Positions 10,713-22,195 of a stretch of DNA of 64,000 nucleotides are shown piece after piece. Both the position numbers and the translations under genes were made by a program. The stretch is from NCBI RefSeq assembly GCF_032452875.1, contig NC_083868.1, positions 98,328,537 to 98,392,536 of the forward strand, read 5' to 3'. The stretch's first letter is position 1; the number at the start of each line of letters is the position of its first letter. This DNA is from Bos javanicus (Eukaryota; Chordata; Mammalia; Artiodactyla; Bovidae). The notes beneath the pieces were generated by a model, which saw only the letters and a list, made by a program, of their open reading frames with translations, was not told where the DNA came from and ran no database searches.

Positions 10713-11344
10713 ACAAATTGCCCATTTAAGACTGTGGTCTCTTTGCCCATTTGTGCTTTATGGGAAAAGGGGAATATTTGGAAGTGTTAGAATGGTGTTA
10801 GAGAAATTTATCACTAATTTGAGACTTTCTTCTTGATTATGATGAAAAAGTTAAGAATCAAAAGAAAATAATGTTTTAAAATATACTGGGAAAAGTATGA
10901 AAACCCTTTGATCCTTTGTTCTTCTATCAAGAAAATGTTAGAAAATAACTAGGTCTATAATGATGAAAGAAAAACATGTGAAGATGGCAGTTGCTTGGCA
11001 TACAATCAAAACATCTTAGTAGGTCTTATTTTAAAGCTGTACAATATTATACAATTAGCACAAGGGTATTTTGAAAGGCAATATTCCTTTAAAACTATTC
11101 TTGACTTTGGAGGATATATGAAACAAAAAGGTACTTGGTTAGGGTAAGCCTATCTGAACTTAAGACACCTCTATGGAGAGCTGACTTTTGGAAAAAAGTG
11201 GAATCAAGGGAGATCAGCTAACTCAGTGAACCAGCAGCAGCAGCAGAAGAGGTGAATGAATGCCTCATTTGGGTCAGGTTGTAGAGGGAGAGCCAATAAG
11301 GACTTACTGATGGTTTGGCCTGTAGGGTATTCAAATAGTATCTA
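10713..11344. other. Unassigned stretch
   Basis: No feature recognised apart from a short (CAG)4 at about 11,233-11,245. Confidence 0.4.
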
Positions 11345-11578
11345 AACAATAATTATTATTTATTGAATCCTTAATATGCATCCAGCACTGAGGATAATGC
11401 TTTTATTTCTTTTGATTAACAACTCTATGCATGAATTAATACTATTCCTATTTTATCATCTGGAAAACTGAAGCTAAAGAAATCAAGAAACTTATCCAAG
11501 ATTGCAAAGCAGGTTAATCCAAGAACTGGGAACAAACCCAGCTGTATCTGTCTCCAAAGGCTATGAACTCAATCACTG
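11345..11578 (-). repeat. MIR SINE, antisense
   Basis: 'attgaatccttaatatgcatcc', then a diverged CAG/gagg core and a 'gggaacaaacccag' end reproduce MIR in reverse order. Confidence 0.6.
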
Positions 11579-12299
11579 TTTTGTCCTGGTGGCAAAAGAC
11601 ACTATTTACCTTCCCATTGATTAATAAGCAATTACACTTTTCTACAACCACTGTATCCTGCTTCTTGTCTTTTGAATATTTGGAATCTGATCATGAAGAC
11701 AACCTGAGATATATTCATGTGCTTAGAATTTTGCCTGTGTAAACAGAACAGTTTGCAGGGGAATGCTAGTGTTAAGGGTTGCATGAACAGTCCAGCTATG
11801 CAGAGTAGGGTGGATGCCACTTAACTTTGACCAATTACTCACATATGTCTTGAGCATGAAAACTATTCGTTGGTTTCCTACAATTATCCACGGAACAGTG
11901 CAAGGTTCTGGGTCACTTCACGGTAGGTGGTTGCTTTCCAAACAGTCATTTCTGTATGTACATGGGTTCCTGTGAGTGTGAGGGGGTAGAAAGGGAATGC
12001 AGAGGGGCAAATGAAAAGATGGATGGATTAAAAATTGAAGATGGATGGATTAAAAGTTGACCAGTGGGATGTGGCACCATCAAGTTGGCTCTAAAGAAAA
12101 TCTCAATAAAATACGTTGTAGCAAGAGAAAGCACAGTGCAAAAAGTTCATGGGTTGAACCAGATACACCCAGACAAATATTGCAACTTTGCCATTAACTA
12201 ATGCAGAACCGTGGAGGAACAGATAAAGCTACCATATAGTGGGAAAGAAAGTTGCAAATACTGTTGCACATGAAGCTTTTGCTGTATAATTCATGTGTT
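11579..12299. other. Unassigned stretch
   Basis: No gene or mobile element supported. Contains the small tandem duplication listed at 12,016. Confidence 0.4.
12016..12059. repeat. 22-bp tandem duplication, two copies
   Basis: Units at 12,016-12,037 and 12,038-12,059 (aagatggatggattaaaa plus attg or gttg) differ at one base. Probably a replication-slippage duplication around a GGAT core. Confidence 0.85.
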
Positions 12300-13333
12300 A
12301 TTATAATCCTTTCTGTTCTTTAAATTTTTATTAAGTTATTTCATTCATCTTTTTGCACAAGTAATATCTGCTCTTGGTAAAATTTTAAAAATTGTAAAAG
12401 GAGGCACGGTAAAAATAAATTTTCTTTCTTCCTTGCATCCCAGCAACCTGGTTCCCCTTCACAAATGCAAATCCTGTTGTATGATGCTTATATATCTTCC
12501 CAGAAGACATACATATTATTCCTTTATTTCTCCCACAGATGGTAGAATGATAGATGGATGTTTTTACTTTATTTTTCTTAGAAATAATTGCATCTAAATT
12601 CAAGTAAAATTGTCTTCTTATTTTTCTTCTTCTCCCCTCTTGCTTCTTCTCCTTTTTTAAGTACATAATATTCCACTGTACCGTAATTTGACTGCCCGAT
12701 CCCATACCAATAAACATTTAGGAATATTTCCAGTATTTCATTACTGGAAACAATACTTTAATGAATATCCTGGTAAATAATTATAGAATTGCAAGTTCAA
12801 AAAATATGGGCATTAGATTAATCCCTAAAAAGTTTGTAACCAATTAATATTCTCATCATCACTGTTTTGAGTGTATATTTCTGCATATCAAAGTAACAAA
12901 TAATCCAATATCTTGATTTTTGCCAGTCTAAAATAATAAAACATAGTGTATTTCTTTCATTATGAGTGAGGTTGTGTGAATTTTTCCATATGTTTAAAGA
13001 CCATTAGTTTTTTATTTCTTATGTAAGATATTTGTTTAGTTATCTGTTCTTATCCTCTGCCTGCATTTCTCTAGATTTATCAGTTTTTGTATTACAAGGA
13101 GCTGTTAAGTAAACAGCCTTTTATTTGTAATATTTAATTATAATTTTTGACTTTTGCAGAGATTGGTTTTGCAGTGCAATTCATTAATCTTTTCTTTCTT
13201 TTTTGGTCTACTGTTACGTAGAGAGAAGTTCCTCACTCTGATTATCTTCAAACTTTATTTTGTTTCAGCTAAAGTTTGTTTTGTTGTATCATATGAGGTA
13301 GAGATTATATTTAGTTTCCTAAACATCATTTAA

Positions 13334-14768
13334 AAAGCTGGCTTAAAACTCAACATTCGGAAAACTAAGATCATGGCTTCTGGTCCCATCACTTCATGGC
13401 AAACAGATGGGGAAACAATGGAAACAGGGACACACTTTATTTTCTTGGGCTCCAAAATCACTACAGATGGTGACTGCAGCCATGAAATTAAAAGACGCTT
13501 GATCCTTTGGAAGAAAATCTATGACCAACCTAGACAGCCAGGCTTCAACAGTACATGAACTGTGAACTTCCAGATGTTCAAGCTGGATTTAGAAAAAGCA
13601 GAGGAAACAGATCAAATTGCCAACATCAGTTGAATCATCAAAAAGCAAGAAAGTTCCAGAAAAACATCTACTTCTGCTTTATTGACTATGCCAAAGCTTT
13701 TGACTGTGTGGATCACGACAAACTGTGGAAAATTCTTAAAGAGATGGGAATACCAGACCACTTGACCTGCCTCTTGAGAAACCTGTATGCAGGTTAAGAA
13801 GCAACAGTTAGAACTGGACATGTAACAACAGACTGGTTTCAAATTGGGAAAGGAGTATGTCAAGGCTGTATATTGTCACCCTGCTTATTTAACTTCTATG
13901 CAGAGTACATCATGAGAAATGCTGGGCTGGATGAAGCACAAGCTGGAATCAAGATTGCTGGGAGAAATATCAATAACCTCAGACATGCAGATGATACCAC
14001 CCTTATGGCAGAAAGTGAAGAGGAACTAAAAAGCCTTTTGATGAAAGTGAAAGAGGAGAGTGAAAAAGTAGGCTTAAAACTCACCATTCAGAAAACTAAG
14101 ATCATGGCATCTGGTCCCATCACTTTATGGGAAATAGATGGGGAAACAATGGAAACAGTGTCAGACTTTATTTTGGGGGGCTCCAAAATCACTGCAGATG
14201 GTGATTACAGCTATGAAATTAAAAGATGCTTGCTCCTTGGAAGAAAAGTTATGATCAACCTAGATAGCATATTAAAAAGCAGAGACATTACTTTGCCAAT
14301 AAAGGTCCATCTAGTCATAGCTATGATTTTTCCAGTAGTTATGTATGGATGTGAGAACTGGACTATAAAAAAAGCTGAGCGCCGAAGAATTGATGCTTTT
14401 GAACTGTGGTGTTGGAGAAGACTCTTGAGAGTCCCTTGGACTGCAAGGAGATCCAACTAATCCATCCTAAATGAAATCAGTCCTGAATATTCCTTGGAAG
14501 GACTGATGTTGAAGCTGAAACTCCAATACTTTGGCCACCTAATGCGAAGAACTGACTGACTGGAAAAGATTCTGATGCCAGAAATGATTGAAGGCGGGCG
14601 GAGAAGGGGACGACAGAAGATGAGATGCTTGGATGGCATCACCGACTCAATTGGCATGAGTTTGAATAAACTCTGGGAGTTGGTGATGGACAGGGAAGCC
14701 TGGTGTGCTGCAGTCCATTGGGTCACAAAGAGTCAGACACACATGAGTGACAGAACTGAACTGAACTG
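13334..14768 (+). mobile_element. BovB LINE with out-of-order 5' segment
   Basis: The insertion is bounded by a perfect 13-bp TSD, aaacatcatttaa (13,321-13,333 and 14,769-14,781). Its first about 200 bp (13,334-13,535) are a more 3' part of the BovB ORF. At 13,536 the sequence jumps back to an earlier part (caggcttcaacagtacatg) and then runs in normal order to the 3' tail. So 14,071-14,280 repeats what 13,340-13,535 already showed, at roughly 90% identity by eye. No other BovB here has this layout. Confidence 0.9.
13555..14460 (+). pseudogene. BovB reverse transcriptase remnant
   Basis: RTE-type RT palm region. Motif A is FIDYAKAFDCVDHDKLW (codons around 13,675-13,725). Motif B carries ILSPCLFNFYAEYIMR from 13,873. 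Motif C has ADDTTLMAES, but the preceding residue is His rather than the Tyr seen in other copies (LRHADD, about 13,978). A stop at 13,795 (TAA in place of a Gln codon, 'gcaggttaagaag') separates a downstream 195-codon frame. The protein ends early at a TAA in 'gatccaactaatcc' at 14,458. Not functional. Confidence 0.85.
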
Positions 14769-15284
14769 AAACATCATTTAATGATAATTGATTTTTTCAT
14801 AACAGATTTGAAATGTCACCTTTTCATATACTAGATTTCTATATGAATTTGGTTTTATTTGAGCAGATTTCACTTTTTCCTCTAATCACCCTACCTATCA
14901 AGAAGCTAATAACACACTGTTTAATCAATATAACTTTTTTCTAAAAAAGTTTTATGGTAGGGTCAAGCTGTTCTGTATAATCATGTAGGTTGTAACTTCT
15001 TTTCAGGACCATTTTTTGCATAAACTATGAATATAATGATGCCTACACTCCTCCCCCCACCATGTCAGAATTTTTCCGTATACAGCCTACACAGCTAATG
15101 GGTAAGTGTCATTCAATGGTTTAACTTTTTCAGAATTTGCTGTCCATTACTGGCTATTTATCTTTTAAAGGAATTTTAGAATTAATTTATATAGCCTTAA
15201 AAAGTCCTATTGACTTTTCTTTTTTGTCAACTGGGACCCATTGAGTTCACAAATTAATTTAGGGAGAATTAACATTTACTCATG

Positions 15285-15471
15285 CCTCAGCCATTAAAGA
15301 ATCTGCCTGCAGTGTGGGAGACCTGGGTTCAATCCCTGGGTTGGGAAGATCTGGAGGAGGGAATGGCTACCCACTCCAGTATTCTGGCCTGGAGAATTCC
15401 ATGGACTGTATAGTCCATGGGGTCACAAAGAGTCAGACACGACTGAATGACTTTCACTTTCACTTTCACAC
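15285..15471 (+). mobile_element. Bov-tA SINE
   Basis: tRNA-like head with 'gggttcaatccctggg', then a Bov-A body shortened by a deletion around 15,400-15,415. Tail of repeated tttcac. Confidence 0.9.
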
Positions 15472-15505
15472 CATACCAAACAATAAAATTAATTCCAGCT
15501 AAATT

Positions 15506-15706
15506 GTGTGTGCTCAGTTGTGTGCAACTCTTTGTGACACCATGGACTATAGCCCTTCAGACTCCTATGTCTATGCATTTTCCCAGGCAATAATACTGGA
15601 ATGGGTAGTCATTCTCTTCTCCAGGGGATCTTTCTAACCCAGGGATCAAACCTGGGTCTCCTAGGTTCCAGGCAGATTCTTTACCAACTGAGCCACCAGG
15701 GATGTC
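15506..15706 (-). mobile_element. Bov-tA SINE, antisense
   Basis: Full-length antisense copy. Diverged TSD gctaaattgt (15,498-15,507) and gctgaattgt (15,708-15,717). It lies 35 bp from the sense Bov-tA at 15,285, giving an inverted SINE pair. Confidence 0.9.
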
Positions 15707-16392
15707 TGCTGAATTGTATATCTAAAAGTAAAGCTAAACAAGAAAAAATTGACATAACATATAGTAAGAATATCTTTGTGAATTTGATGTAAAATTTCTT
15801 TCTTAAATGGGATGCAAAAATTCTAACCAAAAGGATAATTGGTTAAAACATTTTGTCTTCTGAATATGTAATGAATTCATACTAATCAACACATGATGAA
15901 CTCCTCCTAATCAATAAGAAAAAGGTCATTAATCTCAGTAGAAAAATAGGCAAGAAATTTGACACTTCAAAAAAGATGTTATCTAAATATTCAAGTTCAT
16001 CAAAAAGCAAGGAGTACCGATTAAAGAAAGCCTTCATGAGACACTCCTTCCAACACTGTAGACTTATTAAATTTAAAAGACTGACTATACCAAGTGTTGG
16101 TAAGACATAGAGAACAACAGTAATTCTCACACATTGCTGGTGGGAGCATAAATTGGTAAAACCACTTTGGAAAATTGTTTAAACATTACATATGAAAACT
16201 GAATATATGCTATGCAAAGAACCAGCTACTCAACAGAAATATGTACACATCTGCACCATAATTCATGTACAAATGTGTTCACAGCAGCACCATTCATAAC
16301 AGCCCCCAAACTGTAAATTATTCAAGTATTCATCAGCAGTAGCATAGATAGATATACCAATGACTCTGGTATTTGTATATAGGAAAATACTT

Positions 16393-16515
16393 GTTCAGTC
16401 ACTAAGTCATGTCCGACTCCTTGTGACCCCAGGACTGCAGTGCCCCAGGCTTCCCTCTCCTTCACTGTCTCCTAGAGTTTGCTCAAACTTATGTCCATTG
16501 AGTTGATAATAGCAT
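16393..16515 (-). mobile_element. BovB LINE 3' end, antisense
   Basis: 'ttgttcagtcactaagtc ... gagtttgctcaaact' is the last roughly 120 bp of BovB in reverse, inserted in the L1 copy. Confidence 0.8.
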
Positions 16516-16540
16516 TAAAAAGGAAATACTGCAGCTACAT

Positions 16541-16674
16541 GATGGAGAAGGCAATGGCAACCCACTCCAGTACTCTTGGCTGGAAAATCCCATGGACAGA
16601 GGGGCCCTGGTGGGCTGCTGTCTATGGGGTCGCACAGAGTCGGACACGACTGAAGCGACTTAGCAGCAGCAGCA
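16541..16674 (+). mobile_element. Bov-A SINE with CAG tail
   Basis: Single Bov-A unit ending in a CAG run. Perfect 10-bp TSD gcagctacat at 16,531-16,540 and 16,675-16,684. Confidence 0.92.
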
Positions 16675-16979
16675 GCAGCTACATAAAGCAACATGGATGA
16701 ATTTTGCTAAACACAATTTCAAGTAAAAGAAGTTAAAGGCAAAAGAATACATACTGTGTTACTTTATTTATATTAAATTTAAAAAAACCTAGGTAGTACT
16801 ATTATGTGAATTAAGTAGTCAGGATGAGTTAATGATGTGGTAAGTATAAAAAGGAACTTCTGGATGCTAATATATCCTGGCTCTTAACTTGGATGATGGT
16901 TTCATGGGAGTGTTCATTTTATGATATTGATTCTGGTAACACTTACAATCTTTGCCCCTTTCTAATTGTACATTAAAAT

Positions 16980-16992
16980 ACACACACACACA

Positions 16993-17032
<40 letters not shown>

Positions 17033-17035
17033 CTT
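16980..17035. repeat. (AC)n(TA)n compound microsatellite
   Basis: A short AC run followed by an uninterrupted TA tract of about 40 bp. Likely polymorphic. Confidence 0.9.
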
Positions 17036-17984
17036 ATATCTACATGCAGATGTAGGCTTTTACCTTAGTCAGTTTATTATTTATCATCAAATTTAAAAAA
17101 TTAAATTGTTAAATACCTCATAATTAATATTTTTAAAAGTCCTCTGGCCTACTGTCTGATTCCTTTTTCATGCTTTCACAGGCATGTAATTTCAAGCATT
17201 TTAGGTATTTAAATATTCATCTATAAATAACATTTTTATACTGCTGTAAGAATTGATTGGATTATGTGCTTACATATAAAATGCTTATATTTATAATTTA
17301 CTATATTTGTATGCAATAAATTTTATTTATCCATTGATTTCAGCTTTAGATACTATCCTCAGATTCCTGCTATGGTTAATAAGAATTTAACTATCTTACA
17401 TAATCTCTTCATACTCCTTCCTCTTATCTTCCCAGCATAGTTATATAAATAGCCCCAAATTGTGTTTACAAATTATGGTAATGAATATATTTTGTATTGA
17501 TTATATAAATATCATTCATAGCTGACCCATGCATTACATTTTATTTTGTATTAACTCTTATTTTCCTGGAGGTAAGACTTGCCCTAAAAATCTCTAAATT
17601 ATCTCTAAACTTTTGAAATCTGTTCTGAGCATTCTTCCCATTAACATTTCTAATTAATATATTAATTTTAAACATTTTCTTTAACTTGTTTTCCATAATT
17701 TATTAAACTCTGACTCATTCAACTATTTTCTGTATGCTGAAGACTCCTCAAATGGTTCTATTTGTGGCAACTCATTACTATCCTCTGCAGAACTTCCCTC
17801 CAAGATGTTTCCTCTGTGTTCTGGTTCACAGCATCACCTAACAGAAACACCTGCTACCACCTGACTGGCCACATGGGTTCTTTCACCGAGGCCTGTCAGT
17901 TCATCCTCACTAAATTCTCCTATATCTGTTGCAAGCCTGCTTACTCCTTTTTCCTCATTGGCTATAATTATTATATTTTGTTTT
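17036..17984. other. AT-rich unassigned stretch
   Basis: Strongly AT-rich. It may include diverged L1 or L2 sequence (17,560-17,960 resembles an L2 3' region), but I cannot assign it. An 81-codon plus frame at 17,762-18,007 has no recognisable domain. Confidence 0.35.
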
Positions 17985-18720
17985 GGTTTATTTTCACTGA
18001 AGTATAATTGCTTTACAATGTTGTGTTAGTTTCTACTGTGTAACAAAGTCAAGCAGCCAGCATATATTCCTTCCCTCTTGGACCTCCCTCTCACCTCCGC
18101 TCCATCCCATCTATCTGTTTCATCAAAGAGCACTGACCCTGAGCTTCCAGGGCGTCATAGCAGGTTCCCACTAGCTATCTATTTTACACCTGGCAATGTA
18201 TATGTGTCAATCCTAATCTCCCAATTCATCCTACTTTCCCCTTTCCCCACTATGTCTACATGTCTAGTCTCTGCATCTGTGTCTCTATTCCTGCCCTGGA
18301 AATAGGTTCTTCTGTACCAGTTTTATAGATTCCACATATATGCATTAACATGCAATATTTGTTTTTCTTTCTGACCTATTTCACTCTGTATGACAAACAT
18401 TCACATCTCTACAAATGACCTAACTTTGTTCCTTTTTTTGGCCGAATAATATTCAATTGGGGCTTCCCAAGTGGTGCTAGTGGTAAAGAACCTGCCTGCC
18501 AGTGCAGGAGATGTAAGAGACATGGGTTTGACCCCTGGGTTGGGAACATCCCTGGAGGAGGGCATGGCAATCCACTCCAGTTTTATAGCTTGGAGAATCT
18601 CATGGACAGAGGAGCCTGGGGGGCTACAGCCCATAGGGTCGCAAAAGAGCCAGACTTGACTGGAGCAATTTAACACAAACACACAACATTCCATTGTATT
18701 TTAGCTCACATCATCTCTTG
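17985..18720 (-). mobile_element. L1 3' end, antisense, split by Bov-tA
   Basis: 'caatgttgtgttagtttc' (18,018) marks the 3' end. 'gattccacatatatgcatt' and 'gcc gaataatattcaa' mark the ORF2 end reading in reverse, which resumes as 'cattccattgtatttt' after the SINE. Confidence 0.75.
18460..18684 (+). mobile_element. Bov-tA SINE
   Basis: Full length (ggggcttcccaagtgg through taacacaaacacac). Diverged 12-bp TSD aatattcaattg (18,448-18,459) and aacattccattg (18,685-18,696). Confidence 0.92.
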
Positions 18721-19179
18721 TCTCTGGCCTGGCTGATCAAGTAGACTTCTGCCTGATTTTCTGGTTCTAGTCTGTTCATATTCCTGTCAGGCCTTCATAC
18801 CATCAGCAACTTTATTTTTCAAATCATGAACCTGATAATATATTTTAAAGATGTTTATGATGCCAAGTTTAAAAAGCAATGAGATAACATGGAAAAATTC
18901 TTATGATAACATGATAAAGGAAAATGCTAAAACCAGAACAGTGTATGATGTAATAAAAATTTTGTAAAAGCATATATACTGAAAGGAAATACATCAAACT
19001 TTTAATTTGTATGGTGGGCATGGTAGGATCTGTGGATCTCCCTGCCCTGAATTAAGGAAAAAATACAAAATTTTGTTGACTACCATGAAGCCATCCACAG
19101 ACACGAACACAGAATTCTACCCAAGGAAGTCTCAGGATATTCCATAGACTCCAATAGCATGAAGCATACATGGTGAATA
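18721..19179. other. Unassigned stretch
   Basis: No feature supported. Confidence 0.4.
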
Positions 19180-19554
19180 GTTTAGTGAGGTAGACAACAG
19201 AGGGAAACACATTCTGGATAAAAGAAATAGCAGTGTAAGAGCCTAGAGTCATGAGAACGTGTGCTGGATTTCAAGGAACTGCAGAGGACTGTTTAGATTA
19301 GGGCGCATGTGGGGAGGGAGTAGCAGATGAGACTGGAGAATCCAGATGACTCAACCCCTAAAACTATGTTATGACTTTGAATTTACACTACAGGTGACCA
19401 TGAGGAACCATGGAAGAGGTCAGCCATAATATGAACAAATTTAGAACATAGAAAGCTCACCCTAGGAGAAAAGACTGCAATGGGCAAGACTAGAAACTGA
19501 GAGAAAAATTGGTTCAATAGTTCTCAAATGTTTGCAACTGCTATCCTAGTAAAA

Positions 19555-20420
19555 TCATTTGTAATTTGCAATCTAAGTGTGGTGTTGTGATTTATAATAA
19601 GAAATATATATTTGATCTTCATCTCTAATTCTGGCACAAAACTTTCAAAACTCTTGGAGTTTCCCCAAGTGATGAGAGCCAATAAGTGTATGTTGTCATG
19701 CTCATGAGGAACCTAAGTTTGGACTGCACCTGAGGATGGAGGCTTGTTGCCAATGGAGTCCACCACATAATTAAAGGTTGGAAATTTTAGTCCCAACCCT
19801 GTCTTCTGAGGATGGGAGAAGGGCTGGACGTTAAAGCAATCAGTACTGGCCAATGATTTAATCATTCATGCCTAAGGAATGAAGCCTCCATAAAACCCTA
19901 TAAGGACATGGTTTGGAAACTTCCAAGTTGGTGAACACAACATGTGGGGATTTGGGAAGAATGGCTAGCTGGAAGAGGGCATAGGAATTCAGTGCCCTCT
20001 CATCATACTTTGTCCTATGCATCTCTTCCATCGGACTCTTCCTGTTCTTTCCTTTCATAATAAACCAATGATCTAGTAAGCAAGATGTTTCTCTGACTCC
20101 TGAGAGCAGTTCTAGCAAATTGATGAAACCTGAGCAGGTAGTGATTGGAATCACAAACCTATAGTCCGTTGGTGTGAAACCCAAGTAAACAACCGGAACT
20201 TGCAATTGGCATCTGAAGTGGGGGTGGGGAGCACTCTTGTGAGGTTCAGTTTTTAAACTGAAACTTGACGCTAACTCCAGGTCAGAATTAAGTTGAACTG
20301 TAGGACACCCAGCTGGTTTGGATTGGTGTTGACTGCTTGAATTGTAGGGAAACCTCCCCCACTCCCAAACACACACCTTGGAAATGCTGTCAGAATCCAT
20401 ACTAGGTAATACATACAATC
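19555..20420 (+). mobile_element. Ancient solo LTR, about 0.87 kb
   Basis: A long LTR-like unit. 'ataataagaaatatatatttg' opens it. 'cctccataaaaccctataagg' (about 19,887) supplies a TATA-like stretch. 'cataataaaccaatgatc' (about 20,057) holds the AATAAA poly(A) signal. 'gcaattggcatctgaagtggg' and 'gtaggacacccagctgg' mark the 3' part. I recognise it as an old mammalian ERV LTR, possibly MER21-like; the family name is uncertain. The 198-codon minus frame at 19,858-20,454 is antisense to it and is not a gene. Confidence 0.6.
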
Positions 20421-20811
20421 CATATATCAATAACATATTAATGTGTGTATGCATAAATATAAATGAATCAAAAGTTTCAGTAAATAGTACTTGTTTTTAA
20501 CCCCAATATTTTCTATTCTATTTCATTTTTTAACAAAAAATGTTGGTCATAATCCATTACAAGAATTTCATAACCACTAATGGACCTCATCCTATAACAT
20601 GATAAAGACTGAATCTAGGGAGTACTATAATTAATTTATGGAAGAAATGGAGGATGTGTATTAAAAACTGAACATGTCTTAAGAACTATCTGGAAGAATG
20701 AAGAGGAGGGACTGGCACTCAATGGAGATTTAAGAAGACGTGTCAATAGCAGTTGGTGAAGGATTAGATATGAGACAGAAAGGAAATCATACTCAAGAAC
20801 AAGTTCCAGGG

Positions 20812-20930
20812 AATTCCCTGGCAGTCCAGTGGTTAGGACTCAGTGATTTAATTGCCCAGCCTGTGTTCAATCCATGATCAGGGAACTAATATCCTGCAAG
20901 CCATGTGGCACCACCCCCCCAAAAAAGAGT
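20812..20930 (+). mobile_element. CHR-type SINE
   Basis: 'gaattccctggcagtccagtgg' style head, 'ggttaggactcag', 'cagggaactaatatcctgc' and a C7A6 tail. Inserted in antisense L2. Confidence 0.8.
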
Positions 20931-21422
20931 TTAAGATTTCTGTCTGCAGAACTAGATAGAGGTAGGGCCATTTGTAGAAATGAATGCAATAGGAAGGACA
21001 CGTGTGAAAGGGAGTGGAGAGTGAGTAACTAGTTTAATTTTGGCCATTTTGAGCCTTAGGTGCATGTGAAACATTAACACAGCATTGCTTAATGGAAAAA
21101 ATTATCTGGATATAGGAAAATGGGTCTCAGCTGAGCCATTGAAGTAAATTACAAATTTGGAAGTAAAAAAAAAAACAACCTATAAACGATAGGGGAAAAT
21201 GTAGAATGAGAAGGAAATAAGCTCAAGGACAGAATTCTGGGAAATATTGCCATTTGGATGATTGATGATGGACAAATAATAAAGGACAGAGAGGAAGGAG
21301 GAGAACTGGGAGCCAGCTCTGGAGGCTGGAGGAGGACCGTCTGGAGAAGGATCTGCCAATATGTCACATGAAGAGAAGGGGAAAAGCATCATTGAAAACT
21401 GTAACAATAAGTGCTGCTGAAG

Positions 21423-22036
21423 AAGTGAAAGTGGTAGTCGTCTAGTTGTGTCCAACTCTTTGTGAACCAGTGTACTGTAGTCCGTGTGTATTGATGATCC
21501 TGTTCGTGATGCCCATTGTCCTGCTGTTCACACTGTCCACACTGTTCACTGAACCCGTGGTAGGCAAGGCGCAAGCTAAGAGGTTGGAAGAAAACTTGAC
21601 AAACTGTAGGAAATGCAAACACGTTTATTCTCTCCTGGCTGGTGCAGCAGCCATAGCAGCAGACACAACATAACGGCACACTGTCCCCAGGGCTTTTCCA
21701 GGTGAAGCTTATACAAACTTAAAGAACAAAAGTAGCCTGTGGCCAAGCGAGTGCCTTGTGACACGCATGTGCACTGCCATAAGCTAGCTCAGTTGTTACA
21801 TAACTGTGCCAAGTCATTGTTTACAGAACATGGGGGTAGAGGGGGTGAGAACGTGGGGTGAGAGCCTGACGTGTACCATGTTGTCAGTGTCCCCACACCA
21901 CAGAATTCTCCAGGCAAGAATACTGGCGTGGGTTGCCATTGCTTTCTCCAGGGGATCTTCCTGACCCAGGGACTGAACCTGGGCCTCCAGCACTACAGCT
22001 GGATTCCTTACCATCTGAGCCACCAGGCAAGCCCTA
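21423..22036 (-). mobile_element. Bov-tA SINE, antisense, interrupted by an ERV LTR
   Basis: The SINE tail and body are at 21,423-21,484, the rest of the body and tRNA head at 21,903-22,036 (gaattctccaggcaagaat through ccaggcaagccc). About 20 bp of normal SINE sequence between the two parts is absent. Weak flanking similarity (gtgctgctgaag, gtgttgctagag) may be its own TSD. Confidence 0.85.
21485..21902 (-). mobile_element. Solo LTR of an endogenous retrovirus (class II-like)
   Basis: A 418-bp unit. On the minus strand it begins TGTGGTGTGGGG, ends AATACACA (TG...CA), has a TATA-like tataagcttc (about 21,706-21,715) and a poly(A) signal aataaacgtg (about 21,620-21,629). This U3-R-U5 order fits a solo LTR; a ruminant ERVK/BTLTR type is my guess. 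No short TSD is visible and the host SINE has lost about 20 bp at the site. Confidence 0.65.
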
Positions 22037-22093
22037 TGTGTTGCTAGAGAATGGTAAATACAGGAAGCCAGCTTATAGTAGCTCAAGACAGGA

Positions 22094-22195
22094 CACTCTT
22101 TATATCAACAGGGTCTGGGAGAGAGTACACTCTTTATGTTAACAGGGTCTGGGAGAGAGTACACTCTTTATATTAACAGGGTCCAGGAGAGAGTA
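22094..22195. repeat. Minisatellite, three 34-bp units
   Basis: Exactly three 34-bp copies at 22,094, 22,128 and 22,162. Core: cactcttta, acagggtc, ggagagagta. Units differ at only a few positions. Confidence 0.95.

Larger units (their letters stand above)
12300..15280 (-). mobile_element. L1 LINE ORF2/3' fragment, antisense, split by BovB
   Basis: Old L1 in reverse. About 12,660-12,790 is the ORF2 C-terminal coding end in antisense (catttaggaatatttccag). 12,860-13,320 and 14,780-15,280 continue into ORF2 (agtgaggttgtgtgaat, atttagggagaattaac). All frames are broken. A BovB insertion with a 13-bp TSD sits at 13,334-14,768. Confidence 0.7.
15860..16980 (+). mobile_element. Old L1 fragment (ORF2 end, 3' UTR), sense
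   Basis: 'cacattgctggtgggagc' (16,131-16,148), 'cagcagcaccattcataac' (16,283) and 'aaaagaatacatactgtg' (16,741) are landmarks of the L1 ORF2 end and 3' UTR. Interrupted by an antisense BovB end and a Bov-A. Ends at the AC/TA microsatellite. Confidence 0.65.
19180..21422 (-). mobile_element. L2 LINE, antisense, split by an LTR and a CHR SINE
   Basis: Blocks at 19,180-19,520 (gagcctagagtcatgag, agactagaaactgag), 20,640-20,810, 20,935-21,130 (ttttggccattttgagcc) and 21,190-21,420 (gggaaatattgccat) read as one diverged L2 in reverse. The inserts are the LTR at 19,555-20,420 and CHR at 20,812-20,930. Confidence 0.5.

Noticed and set aside
19858..20454. 198-codon minus-strand open frame
   Set aside because: It is antisense to an ancient LTR (poly(A) signal and LTR landmarks on the plus strand) and has no recognisable domain.
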